From NCBI GenBank assembly GCA_013368325.1, contig JAACJK010000057.1, positions 558,001-622,000 of the forward strand: DNA of 64,000 bases. Direction: 5' to 3'. The number at the start of each line of letters is the position of its first letter. Positions within the stretch are counted from its first letter, which is position 1. Source of the DNA: Ephemerocybe angulata (taxonomy: Eukaryota > Basidiomycota > Agaricomycetes > Agaricales > Psathyrellaceae). The notes under the pieces were generated by a model. That model saw nothing but the letters and a program-made list of their open reading frames with translations. It searched no databases and had not been told where the DNA came from. This document shows positions 31,723 through 44,319 of the stretch, one piece after another. The translations under genes and the position numbers were made by a program.

Positions 31723-34004
31723 TCAGTCACTGTCGCTATCACTGCTGCTATCACTGTCCTCCTCATCGTCATCCGTACCACTCTCCTCCTCGCTCTCCTC
31801 ACCCTTCTTCTTCACCTGGCCACCACGCATAGCAGCCATCTGCCCCGCCAGACTATCCTCATCCGGCTCCGAGATCTCGTCCTCCGAAGGCTCGTTATCC
31901 GCCACCGCATCCTCAATCTTCAGCGTGATATCCCGATTCGCCTCCTCCGCAACGTACGTATCGCTGACCACAAAGACCTTCCACGTAAACACGCCCGTGC
32001 TCGGTGGGCCCTGGAACTGGATCTTATACGTCCGGTAGTCCCGCTCGCTCTCGCTGTCCGCGTACGGGATGTCCGAGATGCGAATGGGCGGCACAACAAC
32101 ACGGCCCTGCTTCTCGTCCCCAAGCACAAGCCACCACGTCGGCTTGCGCGCCGTGGGCCACCGCGGCGCATGCGCCCACCCCGTCGTCTTGCCCTTCGGC
32201 ACGTCCTCCGCATCGCCCTTCGTGAGGAGGAACTCCTCATCCTTCTTCTCATTCGCCGCCGCCACGCGCTTCGTCTCATCCACGCTCAAATCCTTCTTCT
32301 CCGTGCTCGTGCCGGGGGGCACAAGACGCAGCTTGACGACGAGGAAGATGATGGAGGAGGGTGTGATGATGCGCTCGCCGATGACCTTGAAGACGGCGTC
32401 CACGATCTCGACGCGGCCCCACTTCTGGATCGCCTTCTGCACCTGGCCCGCGCGCGCGTCGCCCTTCTCCTGCAGCGCGGAAAGCACCTCGGTCATCTCC
32501 CTCGGGCGGGGCGTGAGCGCGTCGATGTCGGCCTTCGAGACGCCCGGGAGCTGTGTGAGGCGCACGCGGGGCGGGGCGTTCAGCGGGAGCGCCTGCGCGA
32601 GGTACGAGTTGAGGCGCATGACGCTGAGGGTGGGGACGAGCCAGTTGCGCGCGGTCGAGACGTTGAGGAGGGCGTTGAGGAGGAGGGGCGTCTGGAGTAT
32701 CACTTGCCGCTGCTCGGTTTGGAGCGCGGGGGAGGCGATGGGGAGGCGCGTGAGGTGGGCGTAGATGAGGATGAGCGCACGGCGTCTTGATTCGTGCAGG
32801 TCGCCGTTGGCGTCCTTGGCGAGGCGCTTGACCTCCGCGTACTGCTGCCCGACTTTCTGGGAGATTGTCTTGTCGAGCTCGGCAAGCTCGGAGTCGAGCG
32901 CCTGTGCGTTCTTCGGGGCGGGGAGCTCCCATTCGTAGGCCTTTCCGAGCGCGCTGACGACTTCTTCGGTGGTGGCCTCTTCCGTGATAGACTTGAAGAA
33001 GGCGGCAGCGGAACGGGCGTTGATTCCGTCCTTTGTCTTTTGCCGGTTTCCGAACCACCAGCGCCCCTGGACGAAACATCAGACATGATGGGGGAGGGCG
33101 ATCAAAAGTGCCACGTACCACGAGGAGAGGGAGAGCACCGCCGAACAGGAGACCGTATACACCGAGCACCCAGACGTTGTTCTTGCTCTCGACGATCCAG
33201 GGAGGGAGGGCAATACCCATGGAGGTGGTCTGTGGGCCGTCGGGGTTGTTCCATTCGAGCCAGTTCTTCCGGATCGTTTCGTCGGTAAGGCTACGGGCAA
33301 TGAGCACATATTACGAGAGACGGTCCAAGGCCACGTACGATTTGTAGGCTTTGGTTATTGACACGAAGCGATCCTGGATAGCCTCAATCGTGAGCTCTGC
33401 GGTTTCCTTGACCTTGTCTGGATGGCTAGCGGGCGTTATCAGTATCGGTCTCGCTTCCTGCCTGAATGGCGACACGTACTACATCCGCGAAAGCTTTTTG
33501 AAATGGGACTTGATCTCCTTCTCCGATGCACTCTATTACAAGTATGAGCATGAATAATAGATCGAAAGATACGTTGCACATACCGAGGCGATGCCGAGGA
33601 TCTCGAATGGGTCATAAACTGAGCTCGTCCCCTTCATCTTGGACGCTCGGTAGACAGCCAGGGCGAAGATAGCCCAGCCCGTAGCCAAAAGGTAAGCCCT
33701 TCAGGACATCAGCAGTGGGTCAGAAGTATATTGAAGGTCACGCACTTCTTCGACAACCTGGGCGCCAACAGCGACCCCTCCAGCTTCTTCGCCCGTGTCC
33801 TCTGCTCCACGCAGGCATCGCACTCACACCCATGGGTAATTTTGTCTACACCTTGATCAGTATCTTCTGCTATCCTAATAAATTGAACATACCTGGTGCT
33901 CCTCCGAACGATGACAAGGTAAAGGGTACCAGAATCAACGCGAGGAATGTAATGAGGAAATAGGTGGCCATTACGCCACCCTCGTCATATTCGTAGGCGG
34001 CCAT
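31723..34004 (-). CDS. SEC63: Sec63, ER translocon J-domain protein, copy C
   Basis: Intact 659-residue model with the same seven exons, offset 9,226 from copy B. It differs from B mainly in the last 500 bases, for example ACAACAACACGG near 32094 where A and B have ACGACGACCCG; these changes are silent or nearly so. The last Asp-Ser-Asp codons differ by one silent base. J domain, spans and acidic tail are complete. Confidence 0.92.
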
Positions 34005-34217
34005 GGTAGCCTGAGGTTTTGAGGAGAGCTCTAGGCGTAGATAGAGCCTCTAATGGCCTCGAGGACTTCATGATGTAAACAGTTGAGAACCAAGAAACGA
34101 ATCGCTGGGCGACGTGTTCGCCAGCTCAGGCGAAAACAGGTCACAACACAAGCTCGGTACTGATCCCGCTATTTGCGGCTGGACCGATCCGTCGTCCCAG
34201 CCTTCCCTTCACCCACC

Positions 34218-34636
34218 ATGTTCCGTGTCCTCGAGTCCGAATCGCCTCCATCAAGGTCGAGGCAGGTAGTGGGGGACTCGAGCGTGACGACGTTATCGTC
34301 GCTGTGCTCGCGACGCGTCCCACGCTTCCTTTGATCAGCCTCTGCCCCTCTTATCTCTCTTCTCACGTCGAGCGAAGGCCGACTTTCGATGCCCGCGATC
34401 CCGTCCTTTCGCCCTTCTGCCCTCTACGCCCTGTCTCGACCGTGCAATTCCCAGCCCCTCAAATCCTAGCCCTCACGTCGTCCGCTCGCTCGAGTCTCGA
34501 GAAAATGGCCTCAAAACGCGAGAATCGTGCGACAGAGAGGTCAGTCCTTTGTATACCTGGAATATACCACGAGCTCACCTTTTCCAAGGGTCAAGTTCGC
34601 GCCTCACGCATACCTAGCGCAGGAATGGAAAGATAG
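34218..34636 (+). CDS. Gene P, unrecognised small protein, unit C
   Basis: Copy of the unit B gene at an exact 9,226 offset; the same minimal model applies (exons 34218-34265, 34339-34539 and a third exon to 34636). No difference from unit B was seen. Confidence 0.33.
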
Positions 34637-36147
34637 ACGGTTAGTTCAGCATTTGGTCATCGGCAACGAGTTACTCACCACAGCATAGATGAATTTGGTC
34701 GCCGCGCGGCTCGTTGCAGAGCAGAGGCGACGGGTCTAATCGAAGATCGACCTCACCCCGCCATCACAACCAAAATTCAGCGTGCAGATTACTCACCTGC
34801 AATCGCAGCCACGACGACCGTGGTTCGTACATGCCCGCAAATTTACAGGGAAGCACCTGAGCATAGATGCAGAGGCTCGTTTCGATAGAGGCAAAATACT
34901 GACCTTAAGTTGACGGCAAGGCCACAAGCGAGCGTGAGGTTCGAGACGAGAACAATCGGCAAACGACTTCCACCCATTCAGACACCAATTCGCCGCCACC
35001 TCGAGAATCCCAGACCCGAGCTCGCACACAACCCCGCACCGACTTCAGGCAGACAAGCACCCGAGTCAAGCTGGGCCCGACATTGCGAACCGACGCGGCC
35101 ATCGAGCTGGCTCAAATCCGAGGTCAGTCTTCACCTCGTTCCCACCACAACGGACTACTCACGTTACGCTTAGATTCCAAGGGTCAGAACTACTTCCCAA
35201 CGCCGCACAACCATCGCCGTCCTCGCTCCGACTGTGGGCGCGTCAGCCGGCGCCGCAAATCAAGACGACGGCACCTACCGATTACGACGACAACGACGAA
35301 ACCTCGAGCAGGCGCGCGACGAAGGGAAAGGCCAGGCGGCCGCAGGTTAATGCGACGACGACGAGAGTCTCCAACACGCTTGACGATCACGACGGCGACG
35401 GCAACGATGGGGACAGGACTCACGGCGATGACGAAAACTCTCGAGAATAGCGCGACGCTCGCGCTCGCGGCTCGACGAAAGGAGGGGCAAACGGGTGGCC
35501 GGGTATCTAAATGTGATGACGCAAAGGTCAGTTTTAATCTCGCGTCGCTAGCGACTCAATACTCACCTCCAGCTCGTCAGAAAGCCATCCCATCCCACCA
35601 TCCCGTCCTGCACGCCAACGACATCGCCACACAGAAGTGTTGGCAGTGCCGAATGCGAACCTTCAACGCATACCGAGACCTACAAGCCTCGACGATCAGG
35701 AGTGCAATCGAGCAAGCGAGGTTCGTCGATGCTGGAATCGCAGCTTCACGGCGACCCGAGAGATAGCTGGGGTAAAGGTTAGTTTCATCTTTTGTTCGAG
35801 CCCTATCAGTGAAGGACTTACGTTTTGCAGCAAATCGATAGTCAGCCACGGTTCACCGTTCAGAGGCCATTCGTGACCAGAGGTCTATGTTCGAAGATCA
35901 GCACGACGCCGTCGAGTTGGAGTTAGGCCACCCGCAATACGTCGCCTCTGGCAGCCACGGTTGTAGTCCTGGCAGGCGCTACAAGCGAACGCATTCCCAG
36001 CCCGTCTCGAGCGCGAATCAATATGGCGAGACTCACCGGCAATTGTGAAGGCGCAGGGACTTGGATGCTGCCAGGGAACTGAGGTTAGTCTAGTCTAGAT
36101 GTGGCTATTTAGTGAGTACAACGGCGTAGACAAAGTCATTTGTACAC
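34637..36147 (+). other. Intron-rich tract with exon-like modules, unit C
   Basis: Same content as 25411-26921 in unit B, with no difference noticed. Confidence 0.3.
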
Positions 36148-36715
36148 TTACCATTTGAATAACATGTATTTGACCCCATCCTTATGTTGACTGAATTGAA
36201 TAATCTGCATGGTAGGAAGGTCAGTGTCATGTTCAATTGAAGAGAGGGATGAGTGTACATACCGCTCGACGAAGTGGGCGCGACGGGGCTCGCAATCGCA
36301 AGGTCCATGTGGGATCAGTGCGACCAGTTCACGGAAGGTGCACTAGAGCGAAGGCGGTCAGCTCACTTAGGAATACTGTAAGTCTAATCTTCTAGAACTC
36401 ACCTGCACCCATGACACGAGTCGTGTCACAACGACTCGATGCTTACTGTGAATGGTGGAAGCTGTCAATGATTGTTCTGAGCTCAACAAATTCTCGTCGT
36501 CCACACCAGCGGAGTCGACGATTAAGAACGAGATCCATGCGAATTCGAGACTGAATGAATGAAATAGAGTCAGTTTAGTGGATACTCGGACTGCAGGGAG
36601 AATGTACTTAACTCGGTCTCTGAGATGAAAACGGCAACACGAGTACTTGCGCTGATAGTGACTCTAATTAGATCGACATTGAACTCAAAACCAAATTCAA
36701 ACTCACCGAGGTCAT
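36148..36715 (-). CDS. Gene M, unrecognised small protein, unit C
   Basis: Copy of the unit B gene at the 9,226 offset, with the same start (MTS), exons and terminal MLFKW-stop. Confidence 0.36.
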
Positions 36716-39700
36716 TCACAAAGGTGACGACAGAGGTATAAAGATACAGCCTCGATGGCTAATAGCGACGAGCGAGCGATGAAAGCAGCGGAATGAGAGA
36801 TGTTGTGGGAGAGAGGGGAATGAGGGAGGTGGATTGATGAGCCAAACCACCCGTCTTCTCCAGCTCTTATACATCTTCGTGCCAAGCCCTTCGGACCGAC
36901 CTCGCCTCCCATTCGCATGAGCACCCACACGTACATTCCACGACAGCGAAGACTTATCGGGATAACGGAACCCAATGGAAACGAGAATACCTCAATTACC
37001 GCATCGCGTCCTCCGCCGTCGCACTCTCCGAGCTTCTCCAAGTGAAATTTTCAACCTAGAGACCCGCGACAGACAGCGGGCGTCCATTTGATGTGTCTGA
37101 TGCGGCTAAGCGAGTGGGATCCGTGCAGGGAAGCGCGATGTTTTGAAGCAATGTGTGGTGAACGGGGATGAGGAGGAGGGGAGCGAGATGCATCGAGATT
37201 GAAGTCGGCGAGGATTGAATTGCTGGGGCTGGGCCTTCGCGGGGTGTCATTTGGAAAGGGGTATACCCCTATGTCTGAGCTATGTTCTAAGTATGTCCAC
37301 CTGAGCATGGGTGTGCGTCGATGGTAGGGAATGTAGGTAGTTTGTTAGAGTGCGCATTTAAGCGCGCGCCGTGATCACGACGTCTCGAGTCAGATTGGCT
37401 GGCCTTCACTCGCTTACCCCTCACGTAGTCCACATTCTTCTACATATCATCAGTCGCCCGATGCGCCAGGATACCAGGGAATCCAAAACCATGCATAATC
37501 GCACCTATTCATTCACGGACCATCCATCCATCCCGAGGCTTCAAACCCCCGCCCCGTCTCGCCCTTCATTCAAACTCGGGTCTTCAGCGTTACACCATCA
37601 CCCAACACATCATACGTTACCCTCACACACTAGTGCATCTCGTTACGATGGAAAGCGACGTCGGAATGCGCTGTTTAGCGCAACGGCCTGTGTGAACACC
37701 ACTCTGTCAATCTCGCATTGATTCTGGCCAAGTTCGACTCGGTAGCGACTAGGGGTGTATTTTGTTACGTGCCTGAGAGAGTTAGGGGCCTACCCCTGTG
37801 CAACGAGCAGCACCAAGAGGGCATAGATAGTCTCCAGAGGCGTTCGAGAATCGAGCGCTAAAATAGGCGCCCGATGCGGCGGGTGTCTGCGCGCTCATTT
37901 CACGCGTTTTTTTGGCAACGCCTTGCCATACTCTTTGGTTCAATGTATAACACGCTACTCTGCAGTGCTGGGGCTACATTTAACTACCCTAAAAGTGTTC
38001 AGTTAACTGCCCGAACGCAGCGGCGGGGTTTCTGTGAATTGGCCGGACCTAACTCCTCACTTCACGGCGACACGTAAATTCCGTGTCTTTCTTGCGGCCG
38101 GGTAGCTTATCAGCGAATCTTAGCAAATAATAGCCTTCATGCCAAAGGGTCAATTGCCCGCCCATACACTCTCGCCGTAAGTACAACGGCAGCAGGTCGG
38201 ATGTCGTGAGGCTAAACAAATGCGAACTACGCTAAGCTATCTTCCTGATTCCTTCATGACGACAAGTATACGCCACATACTAGGGAGCATTTCGTAGCAA
38301 CTCGGCATGAGTAGCATGCTCGGAGCTATGTGCCCATCGGCGGGTGTCCTGACTCGGATTTCACTTGACATGCCGCAAGCGAAGCGTGCGGTGCGACAGC
38401 GCTTACCACACAGAGGAGTCTACGCTAACTACGCGGCCCATGCGCCTAATCCTACACCTATGGAGACCTATATTTTAATCTCCGGGAAATTGGTAGTAAT
38501 GGGGCGGGCGACGGTGGCTAGACACCTGGAAACAGAAGATATGCCATATATGAGTCCCGAATCGATGGGAGAGCGCGAGGTATTGTAGACGTACCAAATA
38601 CACGCGAGGCGCTACCCTGCATAGTCTAACGAGCCCGCAAAGGCGTCCGGAAAATGGTGTTTCGAAATCTGCGCACCCCTGGCAGGCTACGTGAGATGAT
38701 GAGAAGTTAGAACCCAAAATGAATTAAGGACATACCCGAGGCCTGAGCGCGAAGCGCTTAGCTTCGCCAACTGCACGCTCGAGTCGGCTCGACACCGTCA
38801 ATCTCCCGCAGTTGCCATTGCCGGCTCGCGTGTCCCGTCAACGTCATCCCGTGGGCCTGGGGAAGCTAATTAAAGTTGTATCAGTACACAATAGGATGGC
38901 CCGAGCACGAGAGCGAGAATCGGTTGACGTACCGTGGATGTGCGTGAATTGATTGTGGAGGTTTCCAGAGCCCCGGAACGCGTTGTTGGCTGTTGTTGGG
39001 TGGCGCACGTCGCCCTGATGGAATCGAAGGTCCGCGAGCGGCGAGCGAGCCTGTTGAGGCATGGGAGTGCGCGTCAGGAAGTTGGGACACTATTTTTGGA
39101 GTTCCTGAAAATGGTCTGGGACAACCTTCGTGAGTTAGTGGCCGGCAGGATCATGATCTTGATCAAGTAACGGACGTACCAGACTTTCAGGCCGAGGGCC
39201 ATAGCGCTGAACGGCCCTAGAACACGGTCAATGAGCAAGACTGCGGGGTATGGGTGTTGTGGTGGACGTACCGAGACTGTGGAGGCGAAATTGAGTTATT
39301 TGGAGGTCCGGAAAACGGGCGCAGACCGTACGGCAGTCCTAAAGTGATGTCAGTGGGTGGAATTCGGAGTCGCTGAGATTGAGACGAGACACGGACCCTG
39401 GAGTTTGAATTTACGTGGTCCCTGACGCAAGTTGTGTGAGTTGGTGACGTCGACGGGTGTCTGAATGTAACGCACCGAGTTGTTGAGGCCGAAATTCGGA
39501 TTTTTGGAGGTCCCTGGAAATGAGGAGTGAGTCCTGGTAATACGGACGTGGAATGATAGACGCACTTTCGAGCCTCTTCAAATACATATCTCGAGCTATT
39601 CTGCAGAAGTGTTGAAGTTGTGACGCGTCGAAGATGCACTTGAAGACATTTCCTACGTGGCCAAAGTTAGTGAGGGGAAGTATAATATTGCAGCGACCGT

Positions 39701-40576
39701 ACCTCTGCTCAGGCTTTCGAGCTGAGCCTAGCATACTCTTCCGTGGCTCCAACAAGAAATGAATGGCCTGGTGCAACATTGACGACGAAGGGGTTAAAAT
39801 TTGAATTTGAGCGTCCGGGGAGCGGGGGGCCGGAGACGACTCACCAGTTTGGTGACGAGCCCATGAACCTCCGAGTCATCGGCGAGAGACCTGGGACATG
39901 TAGGGGATAGAGAATGAATCTGAACCGCGCTGGCACGGTCTGACGACGGAGTGAAAGTGGGTGAGGAAGAAAGAATTTGCGGGAACGAATCAGGCAACCT
40001 TCTTTGCTAACCCCGTTGTGGGCTTGGGTGAATTGATCTCAGCCATTCATCGGGTCCCCAAAATAATTTTCTCTGACTCGGGAATTGGCGTACGTACATG
40101 CAGGGTCGACGCCTAATTAACTAGGAGCAACTAGGGGTTGCAGAGGTGCGTGTTGGAACACTTTGCACTCTGCAGAGTCTAGTATACTGTATGGCATTGA
40201 GCTGCATGCAGCAAGATGGGATATGTCCTATGTCCTAGGTAAGAATAGTCAGTATGGGCTTCGGAGGACGGGAAGCGAAACCGGGGACATCACCATTCCG
40301 CAAGCCATTCCGGGGGACAGCGGGAGTAATTAGGACGAACCGAGGACCACCAAATGCAAGAATTTAGGACTGGAGAAAGTGGCTAGGAGAAACCTAGAGA
40401 CTTATATTCATCTCAAGGACCAGTTGGGATGAATATGGCCTCTAGGTATGTGAGAAGGGGAAAGGAGGTAGGGGAGAAAGGCACTTGGCAGTGATGCTTA
40501 CCGGTACTAACGCCGAAATGCCCATCTCGCGACCGGGAGGACGTACATGTTTGACAGCAGGTCCGTGCGCCATCCA
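36716..40576. other. Fast-diverging non-coding segment, unit C
   Basis: Same content as 27490-31350, including hairpins at 38372-38392 and 38743-38761 and the TATA element that follows at about 40577. Identical to unit B as far as I compared. Confidence 0.45.
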
Positions 40577-40746
40577 CCCTCTATATAACCAGGGCATTCT
40601 GCATCCCGTCACGCCAACGAAGGGTCTTCACCCCAAGTTATGCCCGGCTGTGCTCTGCGTGTTCTTCAACAGAGACATGTATCACAGTCGGTGCATGGTA
40701 GTCACGCTCTGAAAAGGCCGAATAGATGTTTTTCTGCGTAAATAAG
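40577..40746 (+). promoter_or_regulatory. TATA element and short transcript-like region, unit C
   Basis: Same TATA-bearing segment as in units A and B, lying just right of the variable segment and facing the 3' end of SEC63 copy D. Confidence 0.33.
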
Positions 40747-40948
40747 TTAGCTCTTTTTTCGCGTTTTAGCCCCGTTTGGGCATTTTCAACCCATACAAGG
40801 CAATCCCGACGAGGCGCATCACAGCGACAAGCCAGAGTGGCCACTCCATCAATGATCACTCAATCCACTAGTTCGCCCGGCTTCGGATTTGCTTAAGGTT
40901 CCAAGGAATCCATAAATAATATAAAGCCGATACACAGAGAGTAGAGAA

Positions 40949-43234
40949 TCAGTCACTGTCGCTATCACTGCTGCTATCACTGTCCTCCTCATCGTCATCC
41001 GTACCACTCTCCTCCTCGCTCTCCTCACCCTTCTTCTTCACCTGGTCACCACGCATAGCAGCCATCTGCCCCGCCAGACTATCCTCATCCGGCTCCGAGA
41101 TCTCGTCCTCCGAAGGCTCGTTATCCGCCACCGCATCCTCAATCTTCAGCGTGATATCCCGATTCGCCTCCTCCGCAACGTACGTATCGCTGACCACAAA
41201 GACCTTCCACGTAAACACGCCCGTGCTCGGTGGGCCCTGGAACTGGATCTTATACGTCCGGTAGTCCCGCTCGCTCTCGCTGTCCGCGTACGGGATGTCC
41301 GAGATGCGAATGGGCGGCACAACAACACGGCCCTGCTTCTCGTCCCCAAGCACAAGCCACCACGTCGGCTTGCGCGCCGTGGGCCACCGCGGCGCATGCG
41401 CCCACCCCGTCGTCTTGCCCTTCGGCACGTCCTCCGCATCGCCCTTCGTGAGGAGGAACTCCTCATCCTTCTTCTCATTCGCCGCCGCCACGCGCTTCGT
41501 CTCATCCACGCTCAAATCCTTCTTCTCCGTGCTCGTGCCGGGGGGCACAAGACGCAGCTTGACGACGAGGAAGATGATGGAGGAGGGTGTGATGATGCGC
41601 TCGCCGATGACCTTGAAGACGGCGTCCACGATCTCGACGCGGCCCCACTTCTGGATCGCCTTCTGCACCTGGCCCGCGCGCGCGTCGCCCTTCTCCTGCA
41701 GCGCGGAAAGCACCTCGGTCATCTCCCTCGGGCGGGGCGTGAGCGCGTCGATGTCGGCCTTCGAGACGCCCGGGAGCTGTGTGAGGCGCACGCGGGGCGG
41801 GGCGTTCAGCGGGAGCGCCTGCGCGAGGTACGAGTTGAGGCGCATGACGCTGAGGGTGGGGACGAGCCAGTTGCGCGCGGTCGAGACGTTGAGGAGGGCG
41901 TTGAGGAGGAGGGGCGTCTGGAGTATCACTTGCCGCTGCTCGGTTTGGAGCGCGGGGGAGGCGATGGGGAGGCGCGTGAGGTGGGCGTAGATGAGGATGA
42001 GCGCACGGCGTCTTGATTCGTGCAGGTCGCCGTTGGCGTCCTTGGCGAGGCGCTTGACCTCCGCGTACTGCTGCCCGACTTTCTGGGAGATTGTCTTGTC
42101 GAGCTCGGCAAGCTCGGAGTCGAGCGCCTGTGCGTTCTTCGGGGCGGGGAGCTCCCATTCGTAGGCCTTTCCGAGCGCGCTGACGACTTCTTCGGTGGTG
42201 GCCTCTTCCGTGATAGACTTGAAGAAGGCGGCAGCGGAACGGGCGTTGATTCCGTCCTTTGTCTTTTGCCGGTTTCCGAACCACCAGCGCCCCTGGACGA
42301 AACATCAGACGTGATGGGGGAGGGCGATCAAAAGTGCCACGTACCACGAGGAGAGGGAGAGCACCGCCGAACAGGAGACCGTATACACCGAGCACCCAGA
42401 CGTTGTTCTTGCTCTCGACGATCCAGGGAGGGAGGGCAATACCCATGGAGGTGGTCTGTGGGCCGTCGGGGTTGTTCCATTCGAGCCAGTTCTTCCGGAT
42501 CGTTTCGTCGGTAAGGCTACGGGCAATGAGCACATATTACGAGAGACGGTCCATGGCCACGTACGATTTGTAGGCTTTGGTTATTGACACGAAGCGATCC
42601 TGGATAGCCTCAATCGTGAGTTCTGCGGTTTCCTTGACCTTGTCTGGATGGCTAGCGGGCGTTATCAGCATTGGTCTCGCTTGCTGCCTGAATGGCGACA
42701 CGTACTACATCCGCGAAAGCTTTTTGAAATGGGACTTGATCTCCTTCTCCGATGCACTCTATTACAAGTATGAGCATGAATAATAGATCGAAAGATATGT
42801 TGCACATACCGAGGCGATGCCGAGGATCTCGAATGGGTCATAAACTGAGCTCGTTCCCTTCATCTTGGACGCTCGGTAGACAGCCAGGGCGAAGATAGCC
42901 CAGCCCGTAGCCAGAACGTAGGCCCTTTAAGGGTATCAGCAGTGGGTTAGAAGTATATTGAAGATCACGCACTTCTTCGACAACCTGGGCGCCAACAGCG
43001 ACCCTCCCTCCAGCTTCTTCGCCCGTGTTCTCTGCTCCACGCAGGCATCGCACTCACACCCATGGGTAATTTTGTCTACACCTTGATAAGTATCTTCTGG
43101 TAGCCTATTAAATTGAACATACCTGGTGCTCCTCCGAACGATGACAAGGTAAAGGGTACCAAAATCAATGCTAGGAATGTAATGAGGAAATAGGTGGCCA
43201 TTACGCCACCCTCGTCATATTCGTAGGCGGCCAT
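40949..43234 (-). CDS. SEC63: Sec63, ER translocon J-domain protein, copy D
   Basis: Intact 660-residue model, with the two-Gly form in exon 2 as in copy A. It is a mosaic. From the stop to about 42.54 kb it follows copy C, while from about 42.55 kb onwards it carries A-type bases (CCATGGCC at about 42552, CAGCATTGGTCTCGCTTGC near 42667). One unique change gives RGDQ instead of RGGQ before the acidic tail. J-domain HPD and spans are kept. Its upstream flank leads into unique sequence, so this copy probably has the native promoter side. Confidence 0.92.
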
Positions 43235-43530
43235 GGCAGCCGGAAGTTTTGAGGAGAGCTCTAAGGGTAGATAGAGCCTCTAAACGCCTCGAAAACTTCA
43301 AGATGTAAATAGTTGAGAACCAAGAAACGAATCGCTGGGCGACGTGTTCGCCAGCTCAGGCGAAATCAAGTCACGTGATTTGATCTCGGTACTAATCCGG
43401 CTATTTGCGGTCGGACCGATCCGTCGTCACAGGCAAGTTTCCCTTCAAGTTTCAACCACCATGTTCCGCGTACTTGAGTCAGAATCGCTTCTATCAAGGT
43501 CGAGGCAAGTATTGGGGCGACTCGAGCATT
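40949..43530. repeat. Tandem repeat unit D, partial
   Basis: The array ends here. Homology covers SEC63, its divergent promoter and the first exon of gene P, then stops near 43530, where the sequence becomes unique. Confidence 0.88.
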
Positions 43531-43559
43531 CTGCACAACCGCCTCATCTCCTTGAATAA
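43461..43559 (+). pseudogene. Gene P fragment at the array end, unit D
   Basis: Only exon 1 remains: MFRVLESESLLSRSRQ and the GTATTGGGG donor region. Right after CGACTCGAGC the homology ends. Reading on without splicing gives about 15 unrelated residues to a stop at 43559. The rest of the gene is not found to the right, so this is a cut copy. Confidence 0.5.
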
Positions 43560-44319
43560 CTCTCTATAACCTGGGGCGTGTATATTTATCATTTCTAACG
43601 GGGCAGCGACCGGCTCAAGTCATCGTTCTGAAGCTTAACTTTAATCGAACTTGAAGTCATGGGGCCCAGGATTCCCCACGTTTTTCCAACTTTATCTCGT
43701 CTCGAGAGTCTATTATGCAAAGAATCCCCGAGAGGAGCAGCCCTGGAGCAGTTTGGCAAACCATGCGGCGATATCCCGGCGAGCAAGGTTCATGTTCAGA
43801 CATTGAACACAACAGGTTTACCGATTCGTCGTGATTGATAAAATGCTGTTGAAGAAGAAGGTCGACTAAAGGTCCTGAGGGAGTCACCAACCTTGATTAC
43901 GAAGGCCCAACTCCTTGTTTAGCGCCGGAGATAGTGGGCGCCAATTAAAAATAAAAAACAGCCGGGGCCAACTCGGCACTTCCCGTCCGAAGTTCGGATA
44001 CCCGGTGTCTCAAATGGAAGGTTTCCGGCAGGTTATCTCTCCTTTCCTCGTCACCACGTCTTGACCACCGTGCCCCACCGACTATCGCGTCTATCTGCAC
44101 TCGGTGAATGAGGTATGGCTCTTATTTGAGTACAGAGGTGTGTGAAGAGATCTTGCGCCGCGAATCGAACATTATACATCCTTGCCCGGCCTCGAGCAAG
44201 CCTCGAGGTGCTGCGAGTTGAACTTAAGTAATCGAAACGCATGGCAGGTGCAATGTATTCGATGGTCTGCGCATCCGACCAGCTTAACGCAGACCGTCGT
44301 GTTTCTGTCTTACCCACTA
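43560..44319. other. Intergenic; promoter of MYND gene 5
   Basis: Unique sequence right of the array. A GTTGAACTTAAGTAATCG element about 100 bases before MYND gene 5 resembles, in gene orientation, the TTAAGGTTAAA box of MYND genes 1-3. No gene is supported. Confidence 0.4.

Larger units (their letters stand above)
31723..40948. repeat. Tandem repeat unit C (SEC63 + spacer)
   Basis: Third unit, again 9,226 bases. Its spacer is the same as unit B wherever compared, and its SEC63 3' half is shared with copy D. Confidence 0.92.

Noticed and set aside
32276..33307. 343-codon minus ORF overlapping SEC63 in copies B-D
   Set aside because: It reads through an unspliced intron and continues in the wrong frame of exon 7, giving Arg/Pro-rich sequence. 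Splicing gives the true Sec63 frame.
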